Below are positions 25,458-34,407 of a stretch of DNA of 64,000 nt, one piece after another. The position numbers and the translations under genes are program-made. Source of the DNA: Mesorhizobium sp. 113-3-3 (lineage in GTDB: Bacteria; Pseudomonadota; Alphaproteobacteria; Rhizobiales; Rhizobiaceae); assembly GCF_016756495.1 (NCBI RefSeq), contig NZ_AP023243.1:124001-188000 (forward strand), written 5' to 3'. Position 1 is the first letter of the stretch, and each line of letters starts with the position of its first letter. Under the pieces are notes generated by a model, which ran no database searches, was not told where the DNA came from, and saw only the letters and a list, made by a program, of their open reading frames with translations.

Positions 25458-28370
25458 ATGAACATCAAGGCCGACTTCCCACCGCTCGTCGAAGAGATCG
25501 ACTACGGAACCCCGGAATCACGGGCGCAAAAGCAGGTCACGCTGAGCGTCGACGGCCGCAGCGTCACGGTGCCGGAAGGCACCTCGATCATGCGCGCGGC
25601 GATGGAAGGCGGCGTCGAGATCCCGAAGCTCTGCGCCACCGACATGCTGGACTCGTTCGGCTCGTGCCGCATCTGCCTGGTCGAGATCGAAGGCCGCGGC
25701 GGCACGCCGGCCTCCTGCACGACGCCGGTCGGCGAAGGCATGGTGGTGCGCACGCAGTCCGACCGGCTCGACGCGATCCGCCGCGGTGTCATGGAGCTTT
25801 ACGTCTCCGACCATCCGACCGGCTGGAACGAGAAGGCCGGCACCGGCGCCAGCGAATTCGACACGGTGGCGAAGTCGGTCGGCCTGACCGAGAACCGCTA
25901 CGGCGTCGAGGGCCGCAACCACGTCAAGCAGGAAGACGGCGTGGCGCCCGGCCATGGCTCGCTGGCGGTCGACTACATCGCCCGCGACGAATCCAATCCC
26001 TATTTCACCTATGATCCGGCGCAGTGCATCGTTTGCTCGCGCTGCGTACGGGCGTGCGAGGAGGTGCAGGGCACCTTCGCGCTGACCATCGAGGGCCGCG
26101 GTTTCGAATCGCGCATGGTCGCCGGCATGCACGAGGATTTCATCGCCTCCGAATGCGTGTCCTGCGGCGCCTGCGTGCAGGCTTGCCCGACCGACGCGCT
26201 GCGCGAGAAGACGGTGCTCGAGAAGGGCATGCCGGAACGCTCGGCCGTCACCACCTGCGCCTATTGCGGCGTCGGCTGCTCGTTCAAGGCCGAAGTGAAG
26301 GATGACGAAGTCATCCGCATGATGCCCTACAAGGACGGCAAGGCGAACCACGGCCATTCCTGCGTCAAGGGCCGTTTCGCCTATGGCTACGCCACTCACA
26401 AGGACCGCATCCTGTCGCCGATGATCCGCGAGAAGATTTCCGATCCGTGGCGGGAGGTGAGCTGGGAAGAGGCGATCGCCCACACGGCCAAGGAATTCCG
26501 CCGGATCCAGTATCAGTACGGCCGCACCTCGATCGGCGGCATCACCTCCTCGCGCTGCACGAATGAGGAGACCTATCTCGTCCAGAAGCTGGTGCGGCAG
26601 GGTTTCCGCAACAACAACGTCGACACCTGCGCCCGCGTCTGCCATTCGCCGACCGGCTACGGGCTCGGCCAGACCTACGGCACCTCGGCCGGCACGCAGG
26701 ATTTCGACTCGGTCGAATTCACCGACGTCGCCGTCGTCATCGGCGCCAATCCGGTTTCGGCCCATCCGGTGTTCGCCTCGCGTCTGAAGAAGCGGCTGCG
26801 CCAGGGTGCCAAGCTGATCGTGCTCGATCCGCGCCGCACCGAGATGGTCAAGTCGGCGCATATCGAGGCCGATTATCACCTGCCGCTGAAGCCCGGCACC
26901 AACGTGGCGGTGCTGACCTCGCTGGCGCATGTCATCGTCACCGAAGGGCTTTTCGACGAAGCCTTCATCCGCGAACGCTGCGACTGGACGGAATTCCAGG
27001 ATTGGGCCTCCTTCGTCGCCTTGCCGGAAAACAGCCCCGAGATCGTCGGCAAGCTTTCCGGCGTCGACCCCGAGCTGATCCGGGGTGCCGCGCGGCTCTA
27101 CGCCAAGGGCGGCAATGGCGCGATCTACTACGGCCTCGGCGTCACCGAACACAGCCAGGGTTCGACCACGGTGATGGCGATCGCCAACCTCGCCATGGCC
27201 ACCGGCAATATCGGCCGGCCGGGCGTCGGCGTGAACCCGCTGCGTGGCCAGAACAATGTGCAGGGCTCGTGCGACATGGGCTCCTTCCCGCACGAACTGC
27301 CCGGCTACCGCCACATCTCCGGCGAAGCCGTGCGCGACATCTATGAGAGCCTGTGGGGCGTGAAGCTGGACGACGAACCCGGCCTGCGCATCCCCAACAT
27401 GCTCGATGCCGCCGTCGACGGCTCCTTCAAGGGCATCTACATCCAGGGCGAGGACATCTTGCAGTCCGACCCCGACACCAAGCATGTCGCCGGCGGTCTC
27501 GCCGCCATGGAATGCGTCGTCGTGCACGATCTCTTCCTCAACGAGACGGCGAACTACGCGCATGTCTTCCTGCCGGGCTCGACCTTCCTGGAGAAGGACG
27601 GCACCTTCACCAATGCCGAGCGCCGCATCAACATGGTGCGCAAGGTGCTGGAACCGAAGGCGCGCTATGCCGACTGGGAGGCGACGCAGGAGCTTGCCCG
27701 CGCTATCGGGCTCGACTGGAACTACACGCATCCGTCGCAGATCATGGACGAGATCGCCCAGACGACGCCGAGCTTCGCCAATGTCTCCTTCGAGCTGCTC
27801 GACCGGGTCGGATCGGTGCAGTGGCCCTGCAACGAAAAGGCCCCGCTCGGCACGCCGATCATGCATATCGACGGCTTCGTGCGCGGCAAGGGCAAGTTCA
27901 TCCGCACCGAATATGTGGCGACGGACGAGAGGACCGGGCCGCGCTTCCCGCTGCTTTTGACCACAGGCCGCATCCTCAGCCAGTACAATGTCGGCGCGCA
28001 GACGCGGCGCACCGACAACGTCATGTGGCACTCGGAAGACCGGCTGGAGATCCACCCGCACGATGCCGAGAACCGCGGCCTGCGCGACGGCGACTGGGTG
28101 CGGCTGACCAGCCGCTCCGGCGAGACGACGCTGCGGGCGCTGATCACCGACCGGGTGTCGCCGGGCGTGGTCTACACCACCTTCCACCACCCGGACACGC
28201 AGGCCAACGTCATCACCACCGACTTCTCCGACTGGGCGACCAACTGTCCGGAGTACAAGGTGACGGCGGTGCAGGTCGGCGCTTCCAACGGCCCGTCGGA
28301 CTGGCAGCGCGAGTATGACGAGCAGGCCAGGAACAGCCGCCGCATCGCCGCGCTGCAGGCAGCGGAGTAG
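25458..28370 (+). CDS. fdsA: Formate dehydrogenase alpha (molybdenum) subunit FdsA
   Basis: 970 residues. N-terminal [2Fe-2S] domain (cysteines in LCATDMLDSFGSCRICLVE and SCTTPVG), a NuoG-like His/Cys cluster, two [4Fe-4S] ferredoxin motifs (CIVCSRCVRAC and CVSCGACVQACP), then the molybdopterin oxidoreductase domain with its own cluster (CAYCGVGC) and the Mo ligand Cys391 in NNVDTCARVCHSPTG. It binds bis-MGD and oxidises formate to CO2, passing electrons to FdsBG. Cys, not selenocysteine, is used. Length and layout match Rhodobacter capsulatus and Cupriavidus FdsA. Confidence 0.97.
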   Translation: MNIKADFPPLVEEIDYGTPESRAQKQVTLSVDGRSVTVPEGTSIMRAAMEGGVEIPKLCATDMLDSFGSCRICLVEIEGRGGTPASCTTPVGEGMVVRTQSDRLDAIRRGVMELYVSDHPTGWNEKAGTGASEFDTVAKSVGLTENRYGVEGRNHVKQEDGVAPGHGSLAVDYIARDESNPYFTYDPAQCIVCSRCVRACEEVQGTFALTIEGRGFESRMVAGMHEDFIASECVSCGACVQACPTDALREKTVLEKGMPERSAVTTCAYCGVGCSFKAEVKDDEVIRMMPYKDGKANHGHSCVKGRFAYGYATHKDRILSPMIREKISDPWREVSWEEAIAHTAKEFRRIQYQYGRTSIGGITSSRCTNEETYLVQKLVRQGFRNNNVDTCARVCHSPTGYGLGQTYGTSAGTQDFDSVEFTDVAVVIGANPVSAHPVFASRLKKRLRQGAKLIVLDPRRTEMVKSAHIEADYHLPLKPGTNVAVLTSLAHVIVTEGLFDEAFIRERCDWTEFQDWASFVALPENSPEIVGKLSGVDPELIRGAARLYAKGGNGAIYYGLGVTEHSQGSTTVMAIANLAMATGNIGRPGVGVNPLRGQNNVQGSCDMGSFPHELPGYRHISGEAVRDIYESLWGVKLDDEPGLRIPNMLDAAVDGSFKGIYIQGEDILQSDPDTKHVAGGLAAMECVVVHDLFLNETANYAHVFLPGSTFLEKDGTFTNAERRINMVRKVLEPKARYADWEATQELARAIGLDWNYTHPSQIMDEIAQTTPSFANVSFELLDRVGSVQWPCNEKAPLGTPIMHIDGFVRGKGKFIRTEYVATDERTGPRFPLLLTTGRILSQYNVGAQTRRTDNVMWHSEDRLEIHPHDAENRGLRDGDWVRLTSRSGETTLRALITDRVSPGVVYTTFHHPDTQANVITTDFSDWATNCPEYKVTAVQVGASNGPSDWQREYDEQARNSRRIAALQAAE

Positions 28371-28372
28371 CC

Positions 28373-29203
28373 GTGGCCGCGCGCCGCAAAGCAACGACCG
28401 AGATATCGCGGCTGGCGCACCGCGCCAGCGGCACGGCTGTTGCCAACCGCATGGTGCCGGAGGAGACGCCGGTGGCGTTCTCCTTCGCCGGAACCACCCA
28501 TGCGGTGATGATGGCGAGCCCCGCCGACTTCGAGGATTTCGCGCTCGGTTTCTCACTGACCGAAGGCATCATCGCCGACCCGCAAGAGATCGAGGCGATC
28601 GAGGTCGAGGATCATGGCGCCGGCATCGATATTCAGATCCGGCTGAAGGACCTGGCCAATACACGCTTCGAGGCGCGGCGGCGCAGGCTTGCCGGACCGG
28701 TCGGCTGCGGGCTCTGCGGCATCGAATCCATCGAGGAAGCGATGCGATCGGTCGATGCCGTTGGTGCGTCAAAACTTACGCTTGGTGCCGACGACATCGT
28801 CCGCTCCGTCAAGCTCTTGTCGAAGGTGCAGCCACTGCATCAGGAAACCGGAGCCGTGCATGCCGCCGGCTTCTACATTCCCGGCAAGGGCGTCGTGATG
28901 GCGCGCGAGGACGTCGGCCGCCACAATGCGCTGGACAAGCTGGCCGGCGCGTTGGCCAAGGCCGGCATCGGCGGCGCGTCGGGCGCCGTCGTGGTGACGT
29001 CGCGCGTGTCGGTCGAAATGGTGCAGAAGACGGCGGCGATCGGCTCGGCCTTCATCATCGCCGTCTCGGCACCGACCGCGCTTGCCATCCGCACCGCCGA
29101 TGAGGCCGGCATGTCACTGGTGGCGCTGGTGCGCGGCGAAGATTTCGATGTTTTCACCCACCCGGACCGGGTGGTTTTGGGAGTTGCCCAGCATGTCGCA
29201 TGA
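28373..29203 (+). CDS. fdhD: Formate dehydrogenase accessory sulfurtransferase FdhD (FdsC)
   Basis: 276 residues. The conserved sulfurtransferase motif is present as VGCGLCGIES with Cys112 and Cys115; FAGTTHAVMMASP, DFALGFSLTEGI and the C-terminal REDVGRHNALDKL are diagnostic. It transfers sulfur from a cysteine desulfurase to the bis-MGD cofactor and is needed for active FdsA. The GTG start lies two bases after the fdsA stop, and the gene overlaps fdsD by 11 bp. Confidence 0.96.
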   Translation: MAARRKATTEISRLAHRASGTAVANRMVPEETPVAFSFAGTTHAVMMASPADFEDFALGFSLTEGIIADPQEIEAIEVEDHGAGIDIQIRLKDLANTRFEARRRRLAGPVGCGLCGIESIEEAMRSVDAVGASKLTLGADDIVRSVKLLSKVQPLHQETGAVHAAGFYIPGKGVVMAREDVGRHNALDKLAGALAKAGIGGASGAVVVTSRVSVEMVQKTAAIGSAFIIAVSAPTALAIRTADEAGMSLVALVRGEDFDVFTHPDRVVLGVAQHVA

Positions 29204-29501
29204 CGAAGACCACATCACGAGCACCAGCGAAAAGCTGGTGCGCATGGCCAACCAGATCGCGGCCTTCTTCCACTCCAAGTCGCGCGAGGAAGGTGTTGCC
29301 GGCGTCGCCGAGCACATCAACAAATTCTGGGAACCCAGGATGCGGCGGCAGTTCTTCGAGCTGCTGGACAGCGGGGAAGGCTTCGACGAGCTCGTCGTGG
29401 CTGCATCGGCCAGGATCAAGCGGCCGATCACGCCAGCCGAGGCCGATATCAAGCTCGGGCTCAAGCCCTTCCCGGCCGACGCCGCCGCGTCGCAGAAATA
29501 G
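29193..29501 (+). CDS. fdsD: Formate dehydrogenase delta subunit FdsD
   Basis: 102 residues. The conserved core is LVRMANQIAAFF to HINKFWEPRMRRQFFELL, typical of FdsD/DUF3358-type proteins encoded at the end of fds operons. In R. capsulatus FdsD is part of the complex or needed for cofactor insertion and stability. The ATG at 29193 lies inside the end of fdhD; longer upstream frames are fdhD in another frame. Last gene of the fds operon. Confidence 0.92.
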   Translation: MSHDEDHITSTSEKLVRMANQIAAFFHSKSREEGVAGVAEHINKFWEPRMRRQFFELLDSGEGFDELVVAASARIKRPITPAEADIKLGLKPFPADAAASQK

Positions 29502-29617
29502 CCGCAACGGGCCGTCCGCGCTTACATTCACTTTCGCTAAAGTTTGAGCTGCCGCTATCGGCGCGGCTCTGCTATGTTTGACGATCAGAAATCGTCAGGC
29601 GGGGCGGAAGAAACCTC

Positions 29618-31171
29618 GTGAGGCCGATCGAGACCCGATATGCCCTCAGTGGCGAGGTGCGGATCGCCTATCAGGTGGTCGGCCAGGGTTCGCTTGATCT
29701 CGTCTTCGTCCCGGGCTTCATTTCCAATCTCGACCTGCATTGGGAAGACGAGGGCTACACAAGGCTCTTGAGGCGGCTGTCGGCATTCTCGCGGCTGATC
29801 CTGTTCGACAAGCGCGGCACCGGTCTTTCCGACCGTGTCGATGCGCACAACCTGCCCAGTCTTGAAACGCGCATGGACGATGTGCGTGCGGTGATGGACG
29901 CCGCCGGCAGTGGTCGTGCTGCCCTGCTTGGCGCCTCGGAAGGTGCGCCTATGGCAATGCTGTTCGCCGCCACCTATCCCGAGCGGACGCGCGCGCTGGC
30001 GCTCTATGGCGGCTATGCGCATTTCCACAAATGGGTGATGCCGCCCGAACGCCTCGATGCCTTCATCGCCACGGCCGAGACGGCCTGGGGCACCGGAGCC
30101 ACCTTGCCGAATTTCGCGCCGGGGCGGGTCGACGACGCGCATTTTACCCAGTGGTGGGCGCGTTTCGAGCGGCTGTCAGCGAGCCCGACGGCAGCAGTGG
30201 CACTGGCGCGAATGAATGCGGAAATCGATGTACGTGGCGTGCTGGCGGCAATCAGCGCGCCGACGCTGCTGATCCATCGCCGCAACGATGCGCGGGTCCA
30301 TCCCGACGCGAGCCGCTTCCTGGCCAAGAGGATTCCGAATGCGCGGCTGGTCGAGATTCCGGGGCGTGACCATCCGATCTGGACCGGCGATGTCGACCGG
30401 GTCGCCGACCTGATCGAGGAGTTCCTGACCGGCGAGCGCGCCGTCGCCGAAGCGGACCGCGTGCTGGCGGCACTCCTGGTGACGCGCATCTACGATACGA
30501 CACGGATGGGCGACCGTATGTGGAGCGAACGCAGCGAGCGCTTCCAGGAAACCTGGCGGTCGCTGGTCGGCCGCCATGGTGGCCGCGCGCTGGGTACGCA
30601 AGGCGAAATGATGATTTCGCGCTTCGATGGGCCGGCGCGCGCCATACGCTGTGCGGCGGCGCTGCGCGAGGCGGCACAAGGCATCGGCGTGGCCAGCGCG
30701 CAGGGCGCGCACGTCGGTGAGATCGAACTGCGCGGGCCGCCAGTTGGGCTGACGGCGCGGGTGACGATGCAACTCGCCGCGCAGGCCAGCCGAGGCGATA
30801 TCCTGGCGTCGCGGCTGGTCGCTGATCTGGCAACCGGCTCGGGCCTGCATTTTGAAGACGCCAGCCGGGTCACGCTGGACGATCTGGACGAGCCGATGGC
30901 ACTGGTGCGGGCAATGTCGGAACAGCATCTGGAGCCTGACTGCCGCGCCAGGACCAAAACGAGCGAACCGGCCGTGCTGACGGCGCGGGAAAGCGAGGTG
31001 GTGAGCCTGATTGCCGACGGCAAGAGCAATGCCGCGATTGCAGCCGAGCTCAGGCTGAGCGAACACACGGTCAAGCGCCACGTCGCCAACATTCTGCTCA
31101 AGCTCGAACTGCCATCGCGCGCGGCGGCGGCGGCATTTTCCGCCAGGCACACTGGCCCGGACGGGCCATGA
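29618..31171 (+). CDS. Three-domain regulator: alpha/beta hydrolase, degenerate class III cyclase domain, LuxR helix-turn-helix
   Basis: 517 residues. Residues 1-275 are an alpha/beta hydrolase with a nucleophile elbow GASEG (Ser near 107), a likely acid in HRRNDARVHP and a His in GRDHPIW, so the triad looks complete. Residues 285-440 resemble an adenylyl/guanylyl cyclase homology domain (SRFDGPARAIRCAAALR, AHVGEIELRG, ASRGDILASRLVADL), but the metal site expected as TDIVGST reads TRIYDTT and TGDG reads TQGE, so it is probably inactive. Residues 455-510 are a LuxR/GerE DNA-binding domain (LTARESEVVSLIADGKSNAAIA). The GTG start has GGAAG upstream. It may sense a small hydrophobic ligand and regulate the three genes that follow. 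Confidence 0.82.
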   Translation: MRPIETRYALSGEVRIAYQVVGQGSLDLVFVPGFISNLDLHWEDEGYTRLLRRLSAFSRLILFDKRGTGLSDRVDAHNLPSLETRMDDVRAVMDAAGSGRAALLGASEGAPMAMLFAATYPERTRALALYGGYAHFHKWVMPPERLDAFIATAETAWGTGATLPNFAPGRVDDAHFTQWWARFERLSASPTAAVALARMNAEIDVRGVLAAISAPTLLIHRRNDARVHPDASRFLAKRIPNARLVEIPGRDHPIWTGDVDRVADLIEEFLTGERAVAEADRVLAALLVTRIYDTTRMGDRMWSERSERFQETWRSLVGRHGGRALGTQGEMMISRFDGPARAIRCAAALREAAQGIGVASAQGAHVGEIELRGPPVGLTARVTMQLAAQASRGDILASRLVADLATGSGLHFEDASRVTLDDLDEPMALVRAMSEQHLEPDCRARTKTSEPAVLTARESEVVSLIADGKSNAAIAAELRLSEHTVKRHVANILLKLELPSRAAAAAFSARHTGPDGP

Positions 31172-31280
31172 GAGCCATGGCGCTTTCGGGCGAAGCGGGC
31201 ACACCGATGTAAGCGCTATCAATTCCCCCATGCAGGCCGAGGTGGATATCGCCGGGAAGGCACTGCGAACGGAGGATGAA

Positions 31281-31760
31281 ATGCTCAAGTCAAAACTGAA
31301 CGTCAGATCATTTGTGATCGCGGCAGGCATTGGCGCGCTGTCCACGATCTCTCCCGCAAAGGCCGAGGATGCTTCGGCGACAGCCGCCTACAAGGACATC
31401 CAGGCGACGCTCGGCTCGGTGCCGGACATGTTCAAGACACTGCCTGATGTCGCGGTCGCCGGCGCCTGGGCCGAGATCAAGGGCGTCCAGCTCAACCCGA
31501 AAACCGCGCTCGACGGCAAGACCAAGGAGCTGATGGGCCTTGCGGTCGCCTCGCAGATACCTTGCCAGTACTGCATCTATTTCCACACCGAGGCGGCCAA
31601 GCTCAACGGTGCGAGCGACGAGGAAATCAAGGAAACGATCGCGATGGCGGCGATCGTGCGCCACTGGTCGACGATGCTCAACGGCAGCCAGGTCGATCTC
31701 GCCACGTTCAAGAAGCAGACCGATGACGTCTTCGCGGCCGTCAAGGCCAAGTCACAGTGA
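31281..31760 (+). CDS. Exported carboxymuconolactone decarboxylase/AhpD-like protein
   Basis: 159 residues. A signal peptide (MLKSKLNVRSFVIAAGIGAL, cleavage after SPAKA) precedes an AhpD-like helical domain. The redox site reads IPCQYCIYFH, a CxxCxxxH arrangement typical of AhpD peroxidase-type members rather than true decarboxylases. Export to the periplasm is unusual for this mainly cytoplasmic family. GGAGGATGAA lies directly before the ATG at 31281. It is the first of three small genes after the hydrolase-LuxR fusion and may be its target. Confidence 0.85.
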   Translation: MLKSKLNVRSFVIAAGIGALSTISPAKAEDASATAAYKDIQATLGSVPDMFKTLPDVAVAGAWAEIKGVQLNPKTALDGKTKELMGLAVASQIPCQYCIYFHTEAAKLNGASDEEIKETIAMAAIVRHWSTMLNGSQVDLATFKKQTDDVFAAVKAKSQ

Positions 31761-31844
31761 AAATCCCTGCCCGACGACGAGCGCCGGGCAGCCCCTACCG
31801 AATATCAACCGCCCGATCGTGAAGACGGGCACATGGAGGATAAG

Positions 31845-32207
31845 ATGCTGACCAAGACTCAAGTCGTGGATGGCGCGGCAATCAAGAAGGCGATCGAGAG
31901 CCGCGATGGTAAGATGTTGTCTAGCTTTTATGCCGACGACGCGTTGGTGCGTGTGATCGACCGCAACAACCCGCCGAGCAAGCCGCGCGAAGTCCGCGGG
32001 CGCGCGGCGATCGCCACCTTCTGGGACGACATCTGCAGCCGGGCGATGACCCACAAGGTCGACACCACGATCGCCGACGGCGACAGCCTCGCCTTCACCC
32101 AGGCTTGCGCCTATCCGGACGGCACCAAGGTGTTTGCCGCGGCGATGTTGGAGCTCAAGAACGGGCGCATCACGCGGCAGACGGTCGTGCAGGCCTGGGA
32201 CGAGTAG
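31845..32207 (+). CDS. SnoaL/NTF2-like protein
   Basis: 120 residues with the cone-shaped NTF2-like fold pattern: helical AAIKKAIESRDGKMLSSFY, then DDALVRVID, the REVRGRAAIATFWDD region and the beta strands AFTQACAYPDG and VFAAAMLELKNGRI. Such proteins are small-ligand binders or isomerases; no function can be given. GGAGG lies upstream of the ATG at 31845. It is 84 bp after the AhpD-like gene, on the same strand. Confidence 0.78.
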   Translation: MLTKTQVVDGAAIKKAIESRDGKMLSSFYADDALVRVIDRNNPPSKPREVRGRAAIATFWDDICSRAMTHKVDTTIADGDSLAFTQACAYPDGTKVFAAAMLELKNGRITRQTVVQAWDE

Positions 32208-32266
32208 ATCAATCGCGGAGCCTGTCTATCCCGATTGAAGTGGGATGGGGCTCCGTTTTCGTGCTG

Positions 32267-32315
32267 GAGCATGATCCTTTTCCGAAAACCGGATTCCGTT
32301 TTCGGGATCGTGCTC
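32267..32315. repeat. Palindromic intergenic repeat (rhizobial type)
   Basis: Nearly perfect 49-bp inverted repeat: GAGCATGATCC on the left and GGATCGTGCTC on the right, with an inner pair CCGAAAAC/GTTTTCGG. Repeats of this form, built from GAGCATGATC and CCGAAAACCGG, are frequent between rhizobial genes. A degraded relative lies at about 38555-38600. It may fold in the message ahead of the following gene. Confidence 0.75.
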
Positions 32316-32340
32316 TGGCCGCAACCCGGAGGAGAAGAAG

Positions 32341-32655
32341 ATGTTCAGCGCCAGATGGCAGATCGATGCCAAATTCGGGCATAAGCAGACCGTGCTTGAC
32401 CTGTTGAAGAAATGGGAACGCGAGATCGGCTCGCAGGTCGGTCTCGCCGAGCTGAAGTTCCAGATCATGACCGGATCGATCGGCGCGCGGGAAGCGACGG
32501 TCGAGTCGCATCACCAGGTCGAAAGCCTGGCCCAGCTGGAGGCGATGTTCGCCAAGATCGGCAAGATCGACGCCCATGCCAAATGGGGCAAGGAGATGGA
32601 GCCCTATGTCGTGTCAGGCACCAGCCTGTGGAACATCTATCGCATCGTCGAATAG
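32341..32655 (+). CDS. Small conserved-looking protein of unknown function
   Basis: 104 residues, not assigned. It begins MFSARWQIDAKFGHKQTVLDLLKKWE and ends GTSLWNIYRIVE; the alternating strand and helix pattern resembles dimeric alpha-beta barrel proteins of the NIPSNAP/ABM type. There is no signal peptide. GGAGGAGAAGAAG lies immediately upstream of the ATG, which supports translation. Third small gene after the hydrolase-LuxR fusion, separated from the SnoaL-like gene by a palindromic repeat. Confidence 0.7.
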   Translation: MFSARWQIDAKFGHKQTVLDLLKKWEREIGSQVGLAELKFQIMTGSIGAREATVESHHQVESLAQLEAMFAKIGKIDAHAKWGKEMEPYVVSGTSLWNIYRIVE

Positions 32656-32881
32656 CGTTCTTCTCCCCGTTTACGCGGAGAACATGCCGGCAGGCAGATG
32701 AGCGGCGGAGCCAACCTCAGCAAGGTTTGCGCCGCCCCTCATCCGGCCCTTCGGGCCACCTTCTCCCCGTGATCGGGCAGAAGGGAAATGGCCACCGCCC
32801 GGCCTTTCGCCATGGCTCCGGGCGTTCGTCGCTCGAAAAGCCCATTTGGGGCTTTTCGCCCGCTGCGCGGACCGCTTCTCA
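32656..32881. repeat. Mosaic intergenic repeat between convergent genes (copy 1)
   Basis: 226 bp made of recognisable modules. Module B (about 32729-32785, GCGCCGCCCCTCATCC to CTTCTCCCCGTG) also occurs partly at 32660-32720 in inverted form. Module A (about 32800-32881, read on the minus strand as TGAGAAGCGGTCCGCG to CGAACGCCCGGAGCC) contains a strong hairpin. The same modules recur at 59568-59725. The outer end of module A supplies or overlaps the patD stop codon. Confidence 0.8.
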
Positions 32882-34306
32882 CCCATGCGCAACCATCACA
32901 TGCCGCACGGCGGTATAGTCTTCCAGCGCGTAGAGCGACATGTCCTTGCCGTAGCCGGACTGTTTCAGCCCGCCATGCGGCATCTCGTTGGTCAGCATGA
33001 AGTGGGTGTTGATCCAGGTGCAGCCATATTGCAGGCGCGCCGCCGTCGCCATGGCGCGCGAGACGTCCTTGGTCCACACCGATGACGCCAGGCCGTAGTC
33101 GCTGTCATTGGCCCAGTTCACTGCCTCGTCCACTTCCGTGAAACGGGTGACCGAGACGACCGGGCCGAACACTTCGCGGCGCACGATTTCGTCCTCCTGC
33201 AGCGCGCCGGCGACGACGGTCGGCTGGTAGTAGAAGCCGGTGCCCTCGCCCGGCTTGCCGCCGGTGGTGATCTCGATGTGCTTCAGCTCGGAGGCGCGTT
33301 CGACGAAGCTCGACACGCGGTCGCGCTGGCGGCGCGAGATCAGCGGGCCGATCTCGTTTTCGGTGTCGTGCGGCTGGTTGTACTTGATGGTCGAAACAGC
33401 CGAGGACAGATCGGCAACAAGCTTGTCGTAGACCTTCTTGCCGGCATAGATGCGGCAGGCGGCGGTGCAGTCCTGGCCGGCATTGTAGTAACCGAAGGCG
33501 CGCAAGCCGTTGACCACCGCGCCAAGGTCGGCGTCGTCGAAGACGATGACCGGGGCCTTGCCGCCCAGTTCGAGATGCGTGCGCTTGACCGACTTGGCGG
33601 CGGCCTGCAGCACCTTCTTACCGGTGGCGACGTCGCCGGTGATCGAGATCATGTTGACCTTGGGATGGTTGATCAGCGCGTTGCCGACGCTGTCGCCGCG
33701 GCCGAGCACGACATTGACCACACCTTCGGGCAGGATATCGGCCAGGATCCTGGCCAGTTTCAGCGCCGTCAGCGGCGTCTGCTCCGACGGCTTGAAGACG
33801 ACGGTGTTGCCGCCGCCGATCGCCGGCGCCAGCTTCCAGGCCATCATCATCAGCGGGTAGTTCCAGGGCGCGATCGAGGCGACGATGCCGATCGGGTCGC
33901 GCCGCACCATCGAGGTGTGGCCGGGCAGATATTCGCCCGCCACGACGCCCGGCATGGAACGGACCGCGCCGGCGAAGAAGCGGTAGCAGTCGACGATGGC
34001 CGGGATCTCGTCGTTGAGCACGGCATTGATCGGCTTGCCGCAGTTCAGCGCCTCGAGCGCGGCGAACTCCTTGGCCTCGGCCTCGATACGGTCGGCGATC
34101 TTGAGGAGATAGCCAGAGCGCTGCGCGGGCGTGGTACGCGACCACAGGACGAACGCTTGTTCGGCGGCAGCCACCGCCGCCTCGATCTGCGCCTGGCCGG
34201 CCTCGGGCAGGTTGATAATGGTCGCCCCGGTCTTCGGATTGAGGATCGCCTCCTCGGTCTCGGCGCCGTTCTCGAATTTCGAGCCGATCAGCATCTCGGT
34301 ATCCAT
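32879..34306 (-). CDS. patD: Gamma-aminobutyraldehyde dehydrogenase (PatD/YdcW type)
   Basis: 475 residues against 474 in E. coli. NAD-binding Rossmann region with [17 protein letters not shown] and [12 protein letters not shown], catalytic Glu in [16 protein letters not shown], and catalytic Cys in [13 protein letters not shown]. The start ([19 protein letters not shown]) and overall sequence fit PatD, which oxidises 4-aminobutanal from putrescine to GABA. AAAGGAGAAA lies before the ATG. It follows a ydcSTUV-like ABC transporter on the same strand, the same order as the E. coli ydcSTUVW operon, so imported putrescine is the likely substrate source. Confidence 0.9.
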   Translation of the reverse strand: MDTEMLIGSKFENGAETEEAILNPKTGATIINLPEAGQAQIEAAVAAAEQAFVLWSRTTPAQRSGYLLKIADRIEAEAKEFAALEALNCGKPINAVLNDEIPAIVDCYRFFAGAVRSMPGVVAGEYLPGHTSMVRRDPIGIVASIAPWNYPLMMMAWKLAPAIGGGNTVVFKPSEQTPLTALKLARILADILPEGVVNVVLGRGDSVGNALINHPKVNMISITGDVATGKKVLQAAAKSVKRTHLELGGKAPVIVFDDADLGAVVNGLRAFGYYNAGQDCTAACRIYAGKKVYDKLVADLSSAVSTIKYNQPHDTENEIGPLISRRQRDRVSSFVERASELKHIEITTGGKPGEGTGFYYQPTVVAGALQEDEIVRREVFGPVVSVTRFTEVDEAVNWANDSDYGLASSVWTKDVSRAMATAARLQYGCTWINTHFMLTNEMPHGGLKQSGYGKDMSLYALEDYTAVRHVMVAHG

Positions 34307-34329
34307 TGGGTTTCTCCTTTGTCAGGAGC

Positions 34330-34393
34330 GAGTAGCGAATAGCTGACAGCAAATAGGGCGGTTGGCGATTTCCCTATTCGCTATTCGCTACTC
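34330..34393. repeat. Inverted repeat built on GAATAGCGAGTAG-type words
   Basis: A perfect 14-bp inverted repeat, GAGTAGCGAATAGC (34330-34343) and its complement (34380-34393), surrounded by further CCCTATTCGC copies to 34402. It lies between ydcV and patD inside the operon and can form a long hairpin in the message. Confidence 0.75.
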
Positions 34394-34407
34394 CCTATTC
34401 GCCGTTG

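Noticed and set aside
25518..28556. 1012-residue minus-strand frame opposite fdsA
   Set aside because: Exactly mirrors the fdsA coding region, with no motif or plausible start; fdsA is certain.
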